A DNA stretch of 64,000 bases from Cupriavidus gilardii (GCF_008801915.1 NZ_VZOV01000011.1:62001-126000); one strand, 5' to 3'; numbered from the stretch's first letter, positions 28,529-41,273 are shown. A program made the numbers and translations. The notes: generated from the letters alone by a model not told the origin.

Positions 28529-28948
28529 ATGACCGTATCCGCTTCGCTGCAGCCCACGCTGTACCTGACCGAACTCGACGTGACCCGACTGGAGCGCATC
28601 GCCAGCCGGGCCCCGGCCAACGGCATCGCCGAGATGCTGGACGACATCCTGGCCCGCGCGGCGATCGTGCCGCCCGAGGCGATCCCGCAGGACGTGGTGA
28701 CGATGAACTCGTCGGTGCGCTGCGCGCTGGAAGGCGACCCCGTGCCGCGCCAGTGGACGCTGGTGTACCCGGACAACGCCGATTTCGAGGCGGGCCGGAT
28801 TTCGGTGTTCTCGCCGGTGGGCCAGGCGCTGCTGGGCGCCCGTGCCGGCGAGACGGTCAGCTACCGTCTGCCCGATGGCCGCGAGCAGCGCGTGACGGTG
28901 CTGGAGCTGTCCTACCAGCCCGAGGCCAACGGCCAGTTCACGCTGTAG
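28529..28948 (+). CDS. rnk: Regulator of nucleoside diphosphate kinase (Rnk)
   Basis: Rnk is a GreA/GreB-related RNA polymerase-binding protein of 139 residues. A short N-terminal coiled coil (about 12-50) precedes a GreA/GreB C-terminal FKBP-like domain, seen in FSPVGQALLGARAGETVSYRL near residue 95. GGAGCC lies before the ATG. Alone on its strand, it is probably a single-gene transcript. Confidence 0.9.
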   Translation: MTVSASLQPTLYLTELDVTRLERIASRAPANGIAEMLDDILARAAIVPPEAIPQDVVTMNSSVRCALEGDPVPRQWTLVYPDNADFEAGRISVFSPVGQALLGARAGETVSYRLPDGREQRVTVLELSYQPEANGQFTL

Positions 28949-29194
28949 TCCGGGCTGCAGCCTGGGCTGCAGTTCAGCCGAAAGGGCCGGCGGCCCGTGC
29001 CGCGGCGCCGCGCGGGGCGCCGCTGATTCCGCCACGTTGTCGTTTCACGGCGCACAACTCACCGTTCGTCGCAGGCCCATTTGTGGCCGCAGGACCAGGG
29101 ACTAACCTTCAACCCGTGCTCACATGGCGACATAGATCGCTCAGGGGCAGCAGGCAGCTGACACACAAATAAAGCTCAGTTGAAGGAGTCCCAA

Positions 29195-29548
29195 ATGATC
29201 ACCAGCCGTATCATCGGCGGCGCATTGGCCGCCATCGTGGCTGCGACCTCGGCGGTCGCCGTGGCCGCGCCCGCCACCTCGAGCAAGGTCGGCAAGTTCG
29301 ACGTCTATGCCGATGCGCTGCGCGCCGGCAAGTTCAACACCTTCACCGACGGCGCCCGTCAGGGCAAGTTCGATACCTTCAGCGAAGGCGCCCGCCAGGG
29401 CAAGTTCGATCCCTATAGCGAAGGGACCCGGCAGGGCCAGTTCGACAGCTTCAGCGAAGGCGCCCGTGCGCCGAGCGGCGAGATTGCCGCGAGCTCGCTG
29501 GACAACGCCCGCAGCGGCGACGGCTCGCTGTACGGCTATCGCGTCTGA
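29195..29548 (+). CDS. Secreted 12-residue-repeat protein of unknown function
   Basis: The protein has 117 residues from the ATG at 29195, which has AAGGAG upstream. A signal peptide (1-25, cleavage likely after AVAVAA) is followed by five tandem 12-residue repeats at 33-92 with consensus GKFDxFSEGARQ. A short tail ends LYGYRV. The repeats conserve Gly, Phe, a Ser/Thr-acidic-Gly turn and Arg. No known domain is recognised. The strong ribosome site and downstream terminator argue for a real, expressed periplasmic protein. Confidence 0.82.
   Translation: MITSRIIGGALAAIVAATSAVAVAAPATSSKVGKFDVYADALRAGKFNTFTDGARQGKFDTFSEGARQGKFDPYSEGTRQGQFDSFSEGARAPSGEIAASSLDNARSGDGSLYGYRV
29291..29470 (+). repeat. 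Five in-frame 36-bp tandem repeats
   Basis: Each 36-bp unit encodes one 12-residue repeat of the secreted protein. Middle units (for example 29363-29398) are nearly identical at the DNA level, which suggests expansion by unequal recombination or slippage in whole-codon steps. Confidence 0.9.
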
Positions 29549-29647
29549 CCCGCGTCTGACGCCGGACCGGCGCCGCGTGCCGGGTGGCCACGGATTACCC
29601 CTCACGCCACCGCCACGCACGCGCGCCGGCCGCACCGGTTTATCTCC

Positions 29648-29706
29648 CACCTGCCCGGTTGACCTCCTTTCCTCCTTCTCTCTCTCTCCGGGTGGGTGTT
29701 TTTTAT
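29648..29706 (+). terminator. Intrinsic terminator after the repeat protein gene
   Basis: CACCTGCCCGG and CCGGGTGGGTG pair over 11 positions (with G-T wobbles) around a pyrimidine-rich loop and are followed by a run of T. Confidence 0.7.
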
Positions 29707-29740
29707 TCCGCAGTCCGTTGCCTGCCGAGCGCGCTGGCCG

Positions 29741-30610
29741 TTACAGCTGGCGCGCCGCGAAGGCGTCGCAGCGCCCGATATCGGCCGATTCGAGTCCGCG
29801 CCGCAGCCAGCGGACGCGCTGCTCGCTGGTGCCGTGCGTGAAGGCTTCCGGCACGACATAGCCTTGCGACTGGCGCTGCAGGCGGTCGTCGCCGATCGCG
29901 GCGGCGGCCTGCAGTCCCTCTTCGATATCTCCGGGTTCGAGCAGCTGCTGATTGGCGCGCTGCGCGGCCGCGGCCCAGACTCCGGCCAGGCAATCGGCCT
30001 GCAGCTCCATCCGCACCGACAACTGGTTGGCCTGCGCCTCGCCCATGCGGCGGCGCGCGCTGTCGACCTTGTCGGCCACGCCGAGCAGGTGCTGCACATG
30101 GTGGCCGACCTCGTGCGCGATCACATAGGCCTGGGCGAAGTCGCCGGCCGCGCCGAAGCGCTTGCGCAGTTCGTCGTAGAAGGCCAGGTCGATATAGACC
30201 TTCTGGTCGGCCGGGCAATAGAACGGGCCCATCGCGGACTGGCCCATGCCGCAGGCGGTCTGCGTGGCGCCGGTGAACAGCACCAGCGTCGGCGGCTCGT
30301 AGCGCCGGTTCAGCTCGGTTTCGAACAGCCGCGACCAGGTGCGCTCGGTGCTGCCGAGCACCTTGCGGACGAACACGGACATCGGGTCGGTGGCGGGCGG
30401 GCCCTGGGTGGCCTGCTGCTGCGGCGCATCGGACTGCTGCAGCACCGAGGCGCCCTGCATGATCACGGTCGGATCGATGCCGAAGAAGTAGGAGGCGGCG
30501 AGGGCAACCAGGATCGTGCCGATGCCGATCGTCTTGCCGCCGGCGCCGAAGCCTCTGCTGCCTCGCCGGTCTTCCACATGTTGGCTTTCGGCTTCGTCGT
30601 CAAGGCGCAT
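29741..30610 (-). CDS. ypfJ: Neutral zinc metallopeptidase, YpfJ family
   Basis: This predicted membrane-anchored zinc peptidase has 289 residues. A cytosolic N-terminus and one membrane segment (about 26-45) precede the catalytic domain with HEVGHHVQ near residue 165 and the ADCLAGVWA helix near 205. CGMGQSAMGPFYCPADQKVY is typical of the family. Substrates are unknown. Confidence 0.92.
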   Translation of the reverse strand: MRLDDEAESQHVEDRRGSRGFGAGGKTIGIGTILVALAASYFFGIDPTVIMQGASVLQQSDAPQQQATQGPPATDPMSVFVRKVLGSTERTWSRLFETELNRRYEPPTLVLFTGATQTACGMGQSAMGPFYCPADQKVYIDLAFYDELRKRFGAAGDFAQAYVIAHEVGHHVQHLLGVADKVDSARRRMGEAQANQLSVRMELQADCLAGVWAAAAQRANQQLLEPGDIEEGLQAAAAIGDDRLQRQSQGYVVPEAFTHGTSEQRVRWLRRGLESADIGRCDAFAARQL

Positions 30611-30729
30611 GGTGGCTCCGCTGGTTCATGTACGCGGCCACGGGGGAACGGGCAACGGCGCCCGGCCGCGAAGTGCCGCCAAGTATAGCAATGGCGGCAC
30701 CGCGCGGGATTGCCGGAGAGCGCCCCGGC

Positions 30730-32199
30730 TTATGCGGGCACGGCGCTGGCGGCCTCGACCGCGACGCTGGCCGGCACCCTGGTACCGCCGACCTCCGCCA
30801 CGCGCAGCAGATTGGTGGTGCCGCCCTGGCCGAACGGCATGCCGGCGGCGATGGTGATCTGATCGCCGGGCTGCGCATAGCCTTCGGCCAGCGCCGCGCG
30901 TGCTGCGGCATCGACCATCTCGTCGACGCTCTGCACATCCGGGCTGACCGTCGAATGCACGCCCCAGGCCAGCGCGAGCCGCCTTGCGATCTCGACGTGC
31001 GGCGTGATGCTGACGATCGGCGCGCACGGCCGCTCGCGCGCGGCGCGCAGCGCGGTGGCGCCCGACGACGTGTAGGTCACCGTCGCCGCCGCGCCGATGA
31101 TCTGCGTGACCTCGCGCAGCGCGGCGCAGATCGCGTCCTGGCGGGTCGACAGCGGCGCCTCGTGCTGTGCATCGAGCAGATTGCGATAGAGCGGATCGCG
31201 TTCGACCTCGGTGATGATGCGGTTCATCATGGCGACCGCGGGCACCGGGTGGCGGCCGTTGGCCGATTCGGCCGACAGCATCACCGCGTCGGCGCCGTCG
31301 TAGATCGCGCTGGCGACATCGGACGCCTCCGCGCGCGTCGGCACCGGCGAGTCGATCATCGATTCGAGCATCTGCGTGGCGATCACGATCGGCTTGCCGA
31401 GCTGCCGGCAGACCCGCAGGATGCGCTTCTGCACGCCGGGCACGCGCTCCGGCGGCAGTTCCACGCCGAGGTCGCCGCGCGCGACCATCACCGCGTCCGA
31501 CACGCGCACGATCTCGTCGAGCTGCTGCAGCGCGGCCGGCTTCTCGATCTTCGACAGCACGCCGGCGCGCGTGCCGATCAGCTCGCGCGCCTCGACGATG
31601 TCCGACGGACGCTGCACGAACGACAGCGCGATCCAGTCGGCGCCGAGCGACAGCGCGAACTCGAGATCGCGGCGGTCCTTGTCGGTCAGCGCGGGAATCG
31701 GGATCACCGCGTCGGGCACGTTGACGCCCTTGCGGTCCGACAGCGTGCCGTGATTGACCACGCGCGTGGCGATGCTGCCGGCGGACACCGACTCGATCCG
31801 CAACTGCACCTTGCCGTCGTCGATCAGCAGCGACTGGCCCGGCGCGGCGACGCGGAACAGCTCCGGATGCGGCAGATGCACGCGCGTCGCATCGCCCGGG
31901 GTCGGATCGCTGTCGAGCACGAAGGGATCGCCTGCCTTGACCGCGACCTTGCCGACCGCGAAGGTGCCGATGCGCAGCTTCGGCCCCTGCAGATCGGCCA
32001 GCACCGCGATCGGACGGCCGGTCTCTGCCTCGACCTGGCGCACGGCGTCATAGCGCTGGCGATGGTCCTCGTGCGTGCCGTGGCTGAAGTTGAGCCGGAA
32101 CACGTCGGCGCCGGCCTCGAACAGCTGCCGGATCACCGCGATATCGGTGCTTGCCGGTCCCAGCGTGGCAACGATCTTGGCTTTGCGCTGGCGTCTCAT
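30730..32199 (-). CDS. pyk: Pyruvate kinase
   Basis: It converts phosphoenolpyruvate and ADP to pyruvate and ATP. The protein has 489 residues from the ATG at 32199 (AGGAGA upstream). KIVATLGPAS and RLNFSHGTHEDH are at the N-terminus; LSKIEKPAAL and MVARGDLGVE are near residues 215-245; and VPTRAEASDVASAIYDGADAVMLSAESA is the K+/substrate region, followed by the allosteric C-domain. As last gene of the glyoxylate operon it carries carbon released by the glycerate kinase, after enolase, to pyruvate. Confidence 0.96.
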   Translation of the reverse strand: MRRQRKAKIVATLGPASTDIAVIRQLFEAGADVFRLNFSHGTHEDHRQRYDAVRQVEAETGRPIAVLADLQGPKLRIGTFAVGKVAVKAGDPFVLDSDPTPGDATRVHLPHPELFRVAAPGQSLLIDDGKVQLRIESVSAGSIATRVVNHGTLSDRKGVNVPDAVIPIPALTDKDRRDLEFALSLGADWIALSFVQRPSDIVEARELIGTRAGVLSKIEKPAALQQLDEIVRVSDAVMVARGDLGVELPPERVPGVQKRILRVCRQLGKPIVIATQMLESMIDSPVPTRAEASDVASAIYDGADAVMLSAESANGRHPVPAVAMMNRIITEVERDPLYRNLLDAQHEAPLSTRQDAICAALREVTQIIGAAATVTYTSSGATALRAARERPCAPIVSITPHVEIARRLALAWGVHSTVSPDVQSVDEMVDAAARAALAEGYAQPGDQITIAAGMPFGQGGTTNLLRVAEVGGTRVPASVAVEAASAVPA

Positions 32200-32363
32200 G
32201 GTGTCTCCTGTTGCGGTGATTGCAGTGGTGCGGTGTTTGCAGCGATCGCGTTGTTCGCGTTGTTGCGGTGGAGGGCGGCACGCTGGCGTGCCGGTGGCGA
32301 TTCGATACCGTTGCTGTTGTGGTTGTCGTTCCCGGCAGGCGCGGCGGCGTCGCAGGGCCATCG

Positions 32364-33674
32364 TCAGAGGATCAGCATCGCGCGGAAGTCGTTGACGTTG
32401 GTGCGCGTCGGCCCGGTGACGATCAGATCGTCGAGCGCGGCGAAGAAGCCGTAGCCATCGTTGTCGGCCAGGCGCGCACGGGCAGACACGCCGCGCGCGG
32501 CGGCGCGCGCCAGCGTGTCCGGCGACAGCAGCGCACCGGCGTTGTCCTCGGAGCCGTCGATGCCGTCGGTGTCGGCCGCGATCGCATGCACGCCGGGCAG
32601 GCCGTCGAGCGCCACCGCCAGCGACAGCAGGAATTCCGCGTTGCGTCCGCCGCGGCCCTTGCCGCGCACCGTCACGGTGGTCTCCCCGCCGGACAGCAGC
32701 ACGCACGGCTTGCGCCACGGCTGGCCGCGCTGCGCGACCTGGCGCGCCAGCGCCGCGTGCACCAGCGCGACCTCGCGCGCCTCGCCCTCGATGCAATCGG
32801 ACAGGATGTGGGCCTCGATGCCGAGCGCGCGGGCGCGCGCGGCGGCGGCTTCCAGCGCCTGCTGCGCGGTGGCCAGCGTCACGCTGCGATGGCCTTCGAA
32901 GCGCGCGTCGCCGGGTTTGGGCGTTTCGCCGGCGCCGCTCTCCAGATGCGCGCGCACGGCCGCCGGCACCTCGATGCCGTATTTGTCGATCACCGCCAGC
33001 GCATCGGCGCAGGTGGTGGCGTCGGGCAACGTCGGCCCGCTGGCGATCAGCGTCGGATCGTCGCCCGGAATGTCCGAGATCAGCAGTGTCTCGACGCGCG
33101 CCGGCGCGCACTGCAGCGCGAGCCTGCCGCCCTTGAGCGCGGACAGATGCTTGCGCACGCAGTTCATCTCGCCGATATTGGCGCCGCTGCGCAGCAGCGC
33201 CTTGTTGACGGCCTGCTTGTCGGCCAGCGTCAGTCCCGGCGCGGGCGCCGCCAGCAGCGCCGAGCCGCCGCCCGAGATCAGGCACAGCACCAGGTCGTCG
33301 GCGCTCAGTCCCTTGACCAGCTCGACCATGCGCTGCGCGGCCTGCTGTCCAGCGGCGTCGGGCACCGGATGCGCGGCCTCGACGACCTCGATGCGCGAGC
33401 ACGGCGCGCCGTGGCCGTAGCGCGTCACCACCAGTCCCGACAGTTCGCCCTGCCAGTTGGCCTCGACCGCCTGCGCCATCGACGCGGCGGCCTTGCCCGC
33501 GCCGATCACCACGGTGCGGCCCTGCGGCGGTGGCGGCAGTTGCGGCGGCAGGCACTGGCCCGGACTGACCGCGGCGACCGCGGTGTCGAACAGCTCGCGC
33601 AGCAGTGCACGCGGATCGGCAAGACTGTCGCGACGCTGCGGCGTCAGCAGGGCGGCGTGGGAATCGGAATACAT
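32364..33674 (-). CDS. ttuD: Glycerate 2-kinase, MOFRL family (TtuD-like)
   Basis: It phosphorylates D-glycerate to 2-phosphoglycerate; the family was first annotated as hydroxypyruvate reductase. The protein has 436 residues. VVIGAGKAAASMAQAVE near residue 55, SGGGSALLAAP near 134 and the MOFRL C-terminal domain with LLSGGETTVTV, GGRNAEFLL and ADTDGIDGSEDNAGA are visible. It lies between glxR and pyk and takes the glycerate made by tartronate semialdehyde reductase. Confidence 0.93.
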   Translation of the reverse strand: MYSDSHAALLTPQRRDSLADPRALLRELFDTAVAAVSPGQCLPPQLPPPPQGRTVVIGAGKAAASMAQAVEANWQGELSGLVVTRYGHGAPCSRIEVVEAAHPVPDAAGQQAAQRMVELVKGLSADDLVLCLISGGGSALLAAPAPGLTLADKQAVNKALLRSGANIGEMNCVRKHLSALKGGRLALQCAPARVETLLISDIPGDDPTLIASGPTLPDATTCADALAVIDKYGIEVPAAVRAHLESGAGETPKPGDARFEGHRSVTLATAQQALEAAAARARALGIEAHILSDCIEGEAREVALVHAALARQVAQRGQPWRKPCVLLSGGETTVTVRGKGRGGRNAEFLLSLAVALDGLPGVHAIAADTDGIDGSEDNAGALLSPDTLARAAARGVSARARLADNDGYGFFAALDDLIVTGPTRTNVNDFRAMLIL

Positions 33675-33708
33675 GGCGGTGCGGGATGAGCTTGGGCGGA
33701 TATCGACA

Positions 33709-33780
33709 CGTCATTCCGGCGAAGGCGGGAACCCAACGGCTTTCGAAGTCACTGGGTCCGGCGCATTCGCGGGGACGACG
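33709..33780. repeat. REP-like extragenic palindrome
   Basis: CGTCATTCCGGCGAAGGCGG at the left and CGCATTCGCGGGGACGACG at the right are the imperfect complementary ends of a dispersed repeat type common in Burkholderiales. The inner arms are AACCCA and TGGGTCC. It lies in the ttuD-glxR gap and interrupts an otherwise tight operon. Confidence 0.7.
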
Positions 33781-33829
33781 CCATGGTCGGCCATGACGAG
33801 GGCGCTGGTGGCGCGCCCCCGCCGGCCGC

Positions 33830-34744
33830 TTACTTCGCGATCGTATGGTTCGACATCAGCTCGATCGCGCGGCACAGCGCCGAGTGATCCTGCTTGCCGA
33901 AGCCATTGGCGGCGCAAGTGTTGAACAGTTCCTGCGCGGTCGCGGTGTTGGGCAGCGCCACGCCCAGCGCCTTGGCGCCCTGCAGCGCGAGGTTCAGGTC
34001 CTTCTGGTGCAGCTCGATGCGGAAGCCCGGGTCGAAGGTGCGCTTGACCATGCGCTCGCCGTGCACTTCCAGGACGCGCGACGACGCGAAGCCGCCCATC
34101 AGCGCCTGGCGCACCTTGGCCGGATCGGCGCCGGCCTTCGAGGCGAACAGCAGCGCCTCGGCGACGGCCTGGATGTTCAGCGCGACGATGATCTGGTTGG
34201 CGACCTTGGTGGTCTGGCCATCGCCGTTGCCGCCGACCAGCGTGATGTTCTTGCCCATCAGCTCGAACAGCGGCTTGACCTCCTCGAAGGCCTCGGCCGG
34301 GCCACCGACCATGATGGTCAGCGTGGCCGCCTTCGCCCCCACCTCGCCGCCGGACACCGGCGCGTCGAGATAGGCCGCGCCCAGCTTGTTGATGCGCGCC
34401 GCGAAGTCCTTGGTCGCGATCGGCGAGATCGAGCTCATGTCGACCACGATCTTGCTGTGCGAGGCTTCCTTGCCGGCGGCCTTCAGCGCGGCGGCCACGC
34501 CCTTGTCGCTGAACAGCACGCTTTCCACGTGCGGGGTGTCCGGCACCATGATGATCACGATGTCGGCGCGCTTGGCGACCTCCTCGGCGCTGGTGCAGAC
34601 CGTGACGCCGGCGTCGACCAGGGCCTGCGGCGCGGGGTTGACGTCATGGACGAACAGCGTGTGGCCGGCCGCGCGCAGGTGGCCGGCCATCGGCGCGCCC
34701 ATGATGCCCAGGCCGATGAAGCCGACGTTGCGTTGGTTTGCCAT
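33830..34744 (-). CDS. glxR: Tartronate semialdehyde reductase (2-hydroxy-3-oxopropionate reductase)
   Basis: It reduces tartronate semialdehyde to D-glycerate with NAD(P)H. The protein has 304 residues from the ATG at 34744 (AAGGAGA upstream). The beta-hydroxyacid dehydrogenase signature GFIGLGIMGAPMAGHL is at 8-23, the substrate loop DAPVSGGEVGA is near 122, and the catalytic lysine is in GQTTKVANQ near 172. It follows hyi and precedes ttuD. Confidence 0.96.
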   Translation of the reverse strand: MANQRNVGFIGLGIMGAPMAGHLRAAGHTLFVHDVNPAPQALVDAGVTVCTSAEEVAKRADIVIIMVPDTPHVESVLFSDKGVAAALKAAGKEASHSKIVVDMSSISPIATKDFAARINKLGAAYLDAPVSGGEVGAKAATLTIMVGGPAEAFEEVKPLFELMGKNITLVGGNGDGQTTKVANQIIVALNIQAVAEALLFASKAGADPAKVRQALMGGFASSRVLEVHGERMVKRTFDPGFRIELHQKDLNLALQGAKALGVALPNTATAQELFNTCAANGFGKQDHSALCRAIELMSNHTIAK

Positions 34745-34825
34745 GGTGAGTCTCCTTGGAATGGTGATCAATGAAATCGGTTCTGTCTTCTGTGTGCTGT
34801 GCCCCGCTGCAGCGGTCCGGCCGGA

Positions 34826-35608
34826 TCACTGCACGCCGAACTGCGCGCGCCAGCCCAGGCCGGCCTCGGTGGTCGTGCGCGGCTTGTATTCGCAGCCGAC
34901 CCAGCCGGTGTAGCCGATCTGATCGAGCCAGCCGAACAGGAAGGCGTAGTTCAGCTCGCCGGTGCCCGGCTCGTTGCGGCCTGGGTTGTCGGCCAGCTGC
35001 ACATGCTTGATGCGCGGCAGGTTGGCCTTCAGCGTCGCGGCGATTTCGCCTTCCATCCGCTGCATGTGATAGATGTCGTACTGCACGTACAGATTGGGCT
35101 CGCCGACCTGTTCGATCAGATCGAGCGCCTGCTGCGTGCGCGACAGGAAGAAGCCCGGAATGTCGAAGGTGTTGATCGGCTCGATCAGCAGGTCGATCTT
35201 CTCGGCGGCCAGCTTGCGGGCCGCAAAGCGCAGGTTCTCGACCAGCGTCTCCTGCGCCTGCTCGCGCCTGACGGTCTGCGGCAGGATGCCGACCAGGCAG
35301 TTCAGCTGCTGCACGCCCAGCACCCTGGCGTACTGGATCGCGTCGCCGACGCCGTCCTGGAACTCGCCGACGCGGTCCGGATGGCAGGCGATGCCGCGCT
35401 CGCCCGCTTCCCACTTGCCTGCCGGCAGGTTGTGCAGCACCAGGTCGAGCTGGAAGCGGTTGAGCCGATCGGCGATCTGATCGGCGTGGAAGGCATAGGG
35501 GAACAGGAACTCGACGCCGCGAAAGCCCGCGCGCGCGGCGGCTTCGAAGCGGTCGAGGAAACCGACCTCGTTGAACAGCATGGTCAGGTTGGCAGCCAGT
35601 TTCGGCAT
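34826..35608 (-). CDS. hyi: Hydroxypyruvate isomerase
   Basis: It interconverts hydroxypyruvate and tartronate semialdehyde. The 260 residues match the family length. A TIM barrel with LTMLFNEVGFLDRFEAAARAGF near the start, LIEPINTFDIPGFFL near residue 140 and VQYDIYHMQRMEGE near 175 is recognisable. It is second in the gcl operon. Confidence 0.95.
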   Translation of the reverse strand: MPKLAANLTMLFNEVGFLDRFEAAARAGFRGVEFLFPYAFHADQIADRLNRFQLDLVLHNLPAGKWEAGERGIACHPDRVGEFQDGVGDAIQYARVLGVQQLNCLVGILPQTVRREQAQETLVENLRFAARKLAAEKIDLLIEPINTFDIPGFFLSRTQQALDLIEQVGEPNLYVQYDIYHMQRMEGEIAATLKANLPRIKHVQLADNPGRNEPGTGELNYAFLFGWLDQIGYTGWVGCEYKPRTTTEAGLGWRAQFGVQ

Positions 35609-35701
35609 GGATGTCTCCAGAGTCTGGGTGGGTTTGTCGGTGGGGCCATCGGGGCGGCGGGGGCGATGGCCCTGAAGGGCCTGCCTCCGCCGGCGCGCGC
35701 G

Positions 35702-37492
<1,791 letters not shown>

Positions 37493-37577
37493 GTCTGTCT
37501 CCAATGGTGATGAATTTCCGTTGGAGTCGATCCTATTACCGCCTTGGCGCTGCGATAAAGGGAAGAGAGATCAGTTG

Positions 37578-37600
37578 ATTCCATACCTGAGGTTTGGAAT
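37578..37600. promoter_or_regulatory. LysR-type operator between gcl and its regulator
   Basis: ATTCCA-N11-TGGAAT forms a perfect T-N11-A box. The centre ACCTGAGGT is itself symmetric, so 20 of 23 bases (all but one symmetric pair and the central base) fit a palindrome. It lies 86 bp upstream of gcl and 149 bp upstream of the LysR gene. Confidence 0.85.
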
Positions 37601-37748
37601 GATGTCGTCTGGCGCGTGCGCAGGCGCACCGTCCGCGTTGATTGGCATTCACCGGGGACATGCGTTCCGGCGCATTGCCGGCATAGCGCGCGGCGGATGC
37701 CGGCGCATCGCGGCGCGGCGCACAATCGGGCGCGGGAGGAGACAAAGA

Positions 37749-38669
37749 GTGGACAAACTCAAACAGATCGAAGCCTTCATCTCGGTGGTGGAGCAGGGCA
37801 GCATGGCGGCCGCCGCGCTGACCCAGGGCGTCACGCCGGTGATGATCGGCCGGCGCATCAACGTGCTCGAGGCGCGCATCGGGGTCAAATTGCTGCACCG
37901 CTCCACGCGCCGCATCGTCGTGACCGAGCAGGGCGCCGCCTTCATGGAGCAGTGCAAGAAGGCGCTGGCGGACCTGGACCGCGCCGAGATGCTGATCGCC
38001 GAGGGCCGCCACAAGGCCACCGGCCATTTGATTGTCTCGGCCCCGGCGGCGTTCGGCCGCAAGCACGTGGCCCCGCACGCGCCGGCCTTCCTCGCCAGCA
38101 ATCCCGAGGTGCAGATCTCGTTCAACCTGACCGACCGTGTCGTTGATCTGGTGCGCGAGGGCTACGATGTCGGCATCCGCATCGGCGGCGCGATCGACCC
38201 GAACTTCGTCGCGATCAAGCTGGCGACCAACAAGCGCGTGGTGTGCGGCACGCCGGCCTACTTCGCGAAGCACGGCGTGCCGCGTACGCTGGATGACCTG
38301 GCGCAGCACAACTGCCTGGCGTTCAACCTGCAGGGCGGACAGCAGCGCGGCTGGTACTTCCGCCACAACGGCAAGGCCGTCAGCGTGCGCGTGACCGGCA
38401 ATCTCGACTGCAACGATGGCGAGCTGCTGCACCGCTGGACTTGCGAAGGCCTGGGGCTGGGCTGGCGCTCGACGTGGGAGATCCTGCCGCAGCTGGAGAG
38501 CGGAGAGCTGATCACGGTGCTGGACGAATACGCGCTGCCCGACTACGACATCCTGGCGGTGTACCCGCAACAGCGACCCGTACCCGCGAAGATCCGCTTC
38601 TTCATCGAGCACCTGAAGACCGAGTTCAACCGCCCGGGCTACTGGACCGCGCGCGCCGGCGGCGCGTAA
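37749..38669 (+). CDS. LysR family transcriptional regulator of the gcl operon
   Basis: The protein has 306 residues with a GTG start at 37749 and GGAGGAG about 8 bases upstream; longer frames lack a ribosome site. The N-terminal helix-turn-helix (DKLKQIEAFISVVEQGSMAAAA, TPVMIGRRINVLEARIGVKLLHRSTRR) and the LysR substrate-binding domain are clear. Its divergent position and the T-N11-A palindrome make it the likely glyoxylate-responsive regulator of gcl-hyi-glxR-ttuD-pyk (inference). Confidence 0.9.
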   Translation: MDKLKQIEAFISVVEQGSMAAAALTQGVTPVMIGRRINVLEARIGVKLLHRSTRRIVVTEQGAAFMEQCKKALADLDRAEMLIAEGRHKATGHLIVSAPAAFGRKHVAPHAPAFLASNPEVQISFNLTDRVVDLVREGYDVGIRIGGAIDPNFVAIKLATNKRVVCGTPAYFAKHGVPRTLDDLAQHNCLAFNLQGGQQRGWYFRHNGKAVSVRVTGNLDCNDGELLHRWTCEGLGLGWRSTWEILPQLESGELITVLDEYALPDYDILAVYPQQRPVPAKIRFFIEHLKTEFNRPGYWTARAGGA

Positions 38670-38702
38670 GCATCCGAGTGCCGGCTTCGAAGGGGAGGGC
38701 CG

Positions 38703-39068
38703 ATGGCTGCCTGGCTGGCCGACGCCGTGGTGGTGCTGCACCTGCTGTTCGTCGCCTTCGTCGTCGCCGGCGGCGCGCTGCTGTGGCGCTGGCCCCGGGT
38801 CGCGTGGCTGCATCTGCCCGCCGCGCTATGGGGCGCCACCGTCGAATGGACCGGCTGGATCTGTCCGCTGACGCCGCTGGAGAACCGCCTTCGGCTGGCC
38901 GCGGGCGAACACGCCTATGCCGGCGGCTTCGTCGAGCAGTATCTGCTGCCGCTGCTGTACCCGCAGGCCCTGACGCGCGAGATGCAGCTGTGGCTGGGCG
39001 CGCTGGTGGTGGGCATCAATGTCGCGATGTACGCGCTGTGGTGGTGGTCGCGGCGGCGCCGGCATTGA
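38703..39068 (+). CDS. DUF2784 membrane protein
   Basis: The protein has 121 residues and three or four hydrophobic segments (about 4-26, 30-50, 70-85 and 95-115). It has the family's WTGWICPLTPLEN in the middle and an Arg-rich end. The function of the family is unknown. It follows the LysR gene by 33 bp, probably on the same transcript. Confidence 0.82.
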   Translation: MAAWLADAVVVLHLLFVAFVVAGGALLWRWPRVAWLHLPAALWGATVEWTGWICPLTPLENRLRLAAGEHAYAGGFVEQYLLPLLYPQALTREMQLWLGALVVGINVAMYALWWWSRRRRH

Positions 39069-39092
39069 CGCGGCGCGCGGCCGACGCGGCCG

Positions 39093-39782
39093 TCACGCCA
39101 GCAGCGCCGTCACCAGGTCCTTGCCGGCCGGCGCCGGTACCTCGTCGAAGTGCAGCGCGCCTTCGACATGGCTCAGGTGGCCGACCATCAGTTCGACCGC
39201 GCGTTCGGCGTCGCCGGCGCGGGCCGCCTCGATGAATTCGCGATGTTCGTCCGACGAGCACGCCGCATCCCGGCGCGATTGGTACAGCATCGTGATCACC
39301 GCGCTGCGCATCGAGAGCTCGTGCAGCATCTCGGTCAGCACCTTGTTGCCGACCACCTCCGCCAGCAGGATATGGAAGTCGCTGAGCAGCCGGGTACGGG
39401 TCTGCGCGTCGTTGCCGGCCAGGGCCTTCCTTTCGGCGGCCAGATGCTTGTCGATCCGTTTGTAGTCGGCGGCGGTGGCGCGCGCGACGAATTCGCGGGC
39501 CAGCGCGGCCTCGAGGATGCGCCGCACGGCAAAGACCTCGCGCGCCTCCTCTGCGCTGGGCTTGGCGACGAAGGCGCCCTTGTCGGGCACGATCTGGATC
39601 ACCTTGTCCTTGGACAGCATCAGCAGCGCCGCGCGCACCTTGGTGCGGCTGACCCGGTAGACCGCGGCCAGAGCCTCCTCGCGCAGCTTGGTGCCGGGCG
39701 GCAGGCGGTGCGAGACGATCGCCGCGACGATGTCGTCGGCGATCGCCTCGGCGGTCATGGCAGGGTCGATATGCTCGGGCAT
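39093..39782 (-). CDS. GntR family regulator, FCD subfamily
   Basis: The protein has 229 residues. The winged helix-turn-helix (LPPGTKLREEALAAVYRVSRTKVRAALLML) is followed by an all-helical FCD ligand domain with EVFAVRRILEAALA, DFHILLAEVVGNKVL and DEHREFIEAARAGD carrying metal-binding Asp/His residues. It lies 42 bp from dctA on the same strand. A TTGTATGCAA box upstream of the divergent hydrolase gene is a plausible target. Confidence 0.9.
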   Translation of the reverse strand: MPEHIDPAMTAEAIADDIVAAIVSHRLPPGTKLREEALAAVYRVSRTKVRAALLMLSKDKVIQIVPDKGAFVAKPSAEEAREVFAVRRILEAALAREFVARATAADYKRIDKHLAAERKALAGNDAQTRTRLLSDFHILLAEVVGNKVLTEMLHELSMRSAVITMLYQSRRDAACSSDEHREFIEAARAGDAERAVELMVGHLSHVEGALHFDEVPAPAGKDLVTALLA

Positions 39783-39824
39783 GGGGCGCAGCGCGGGCGG
39801 CGCGCTTGGGGGAAATGCCGAATT

Positions 39825-41273
<1,449 letters not shown>

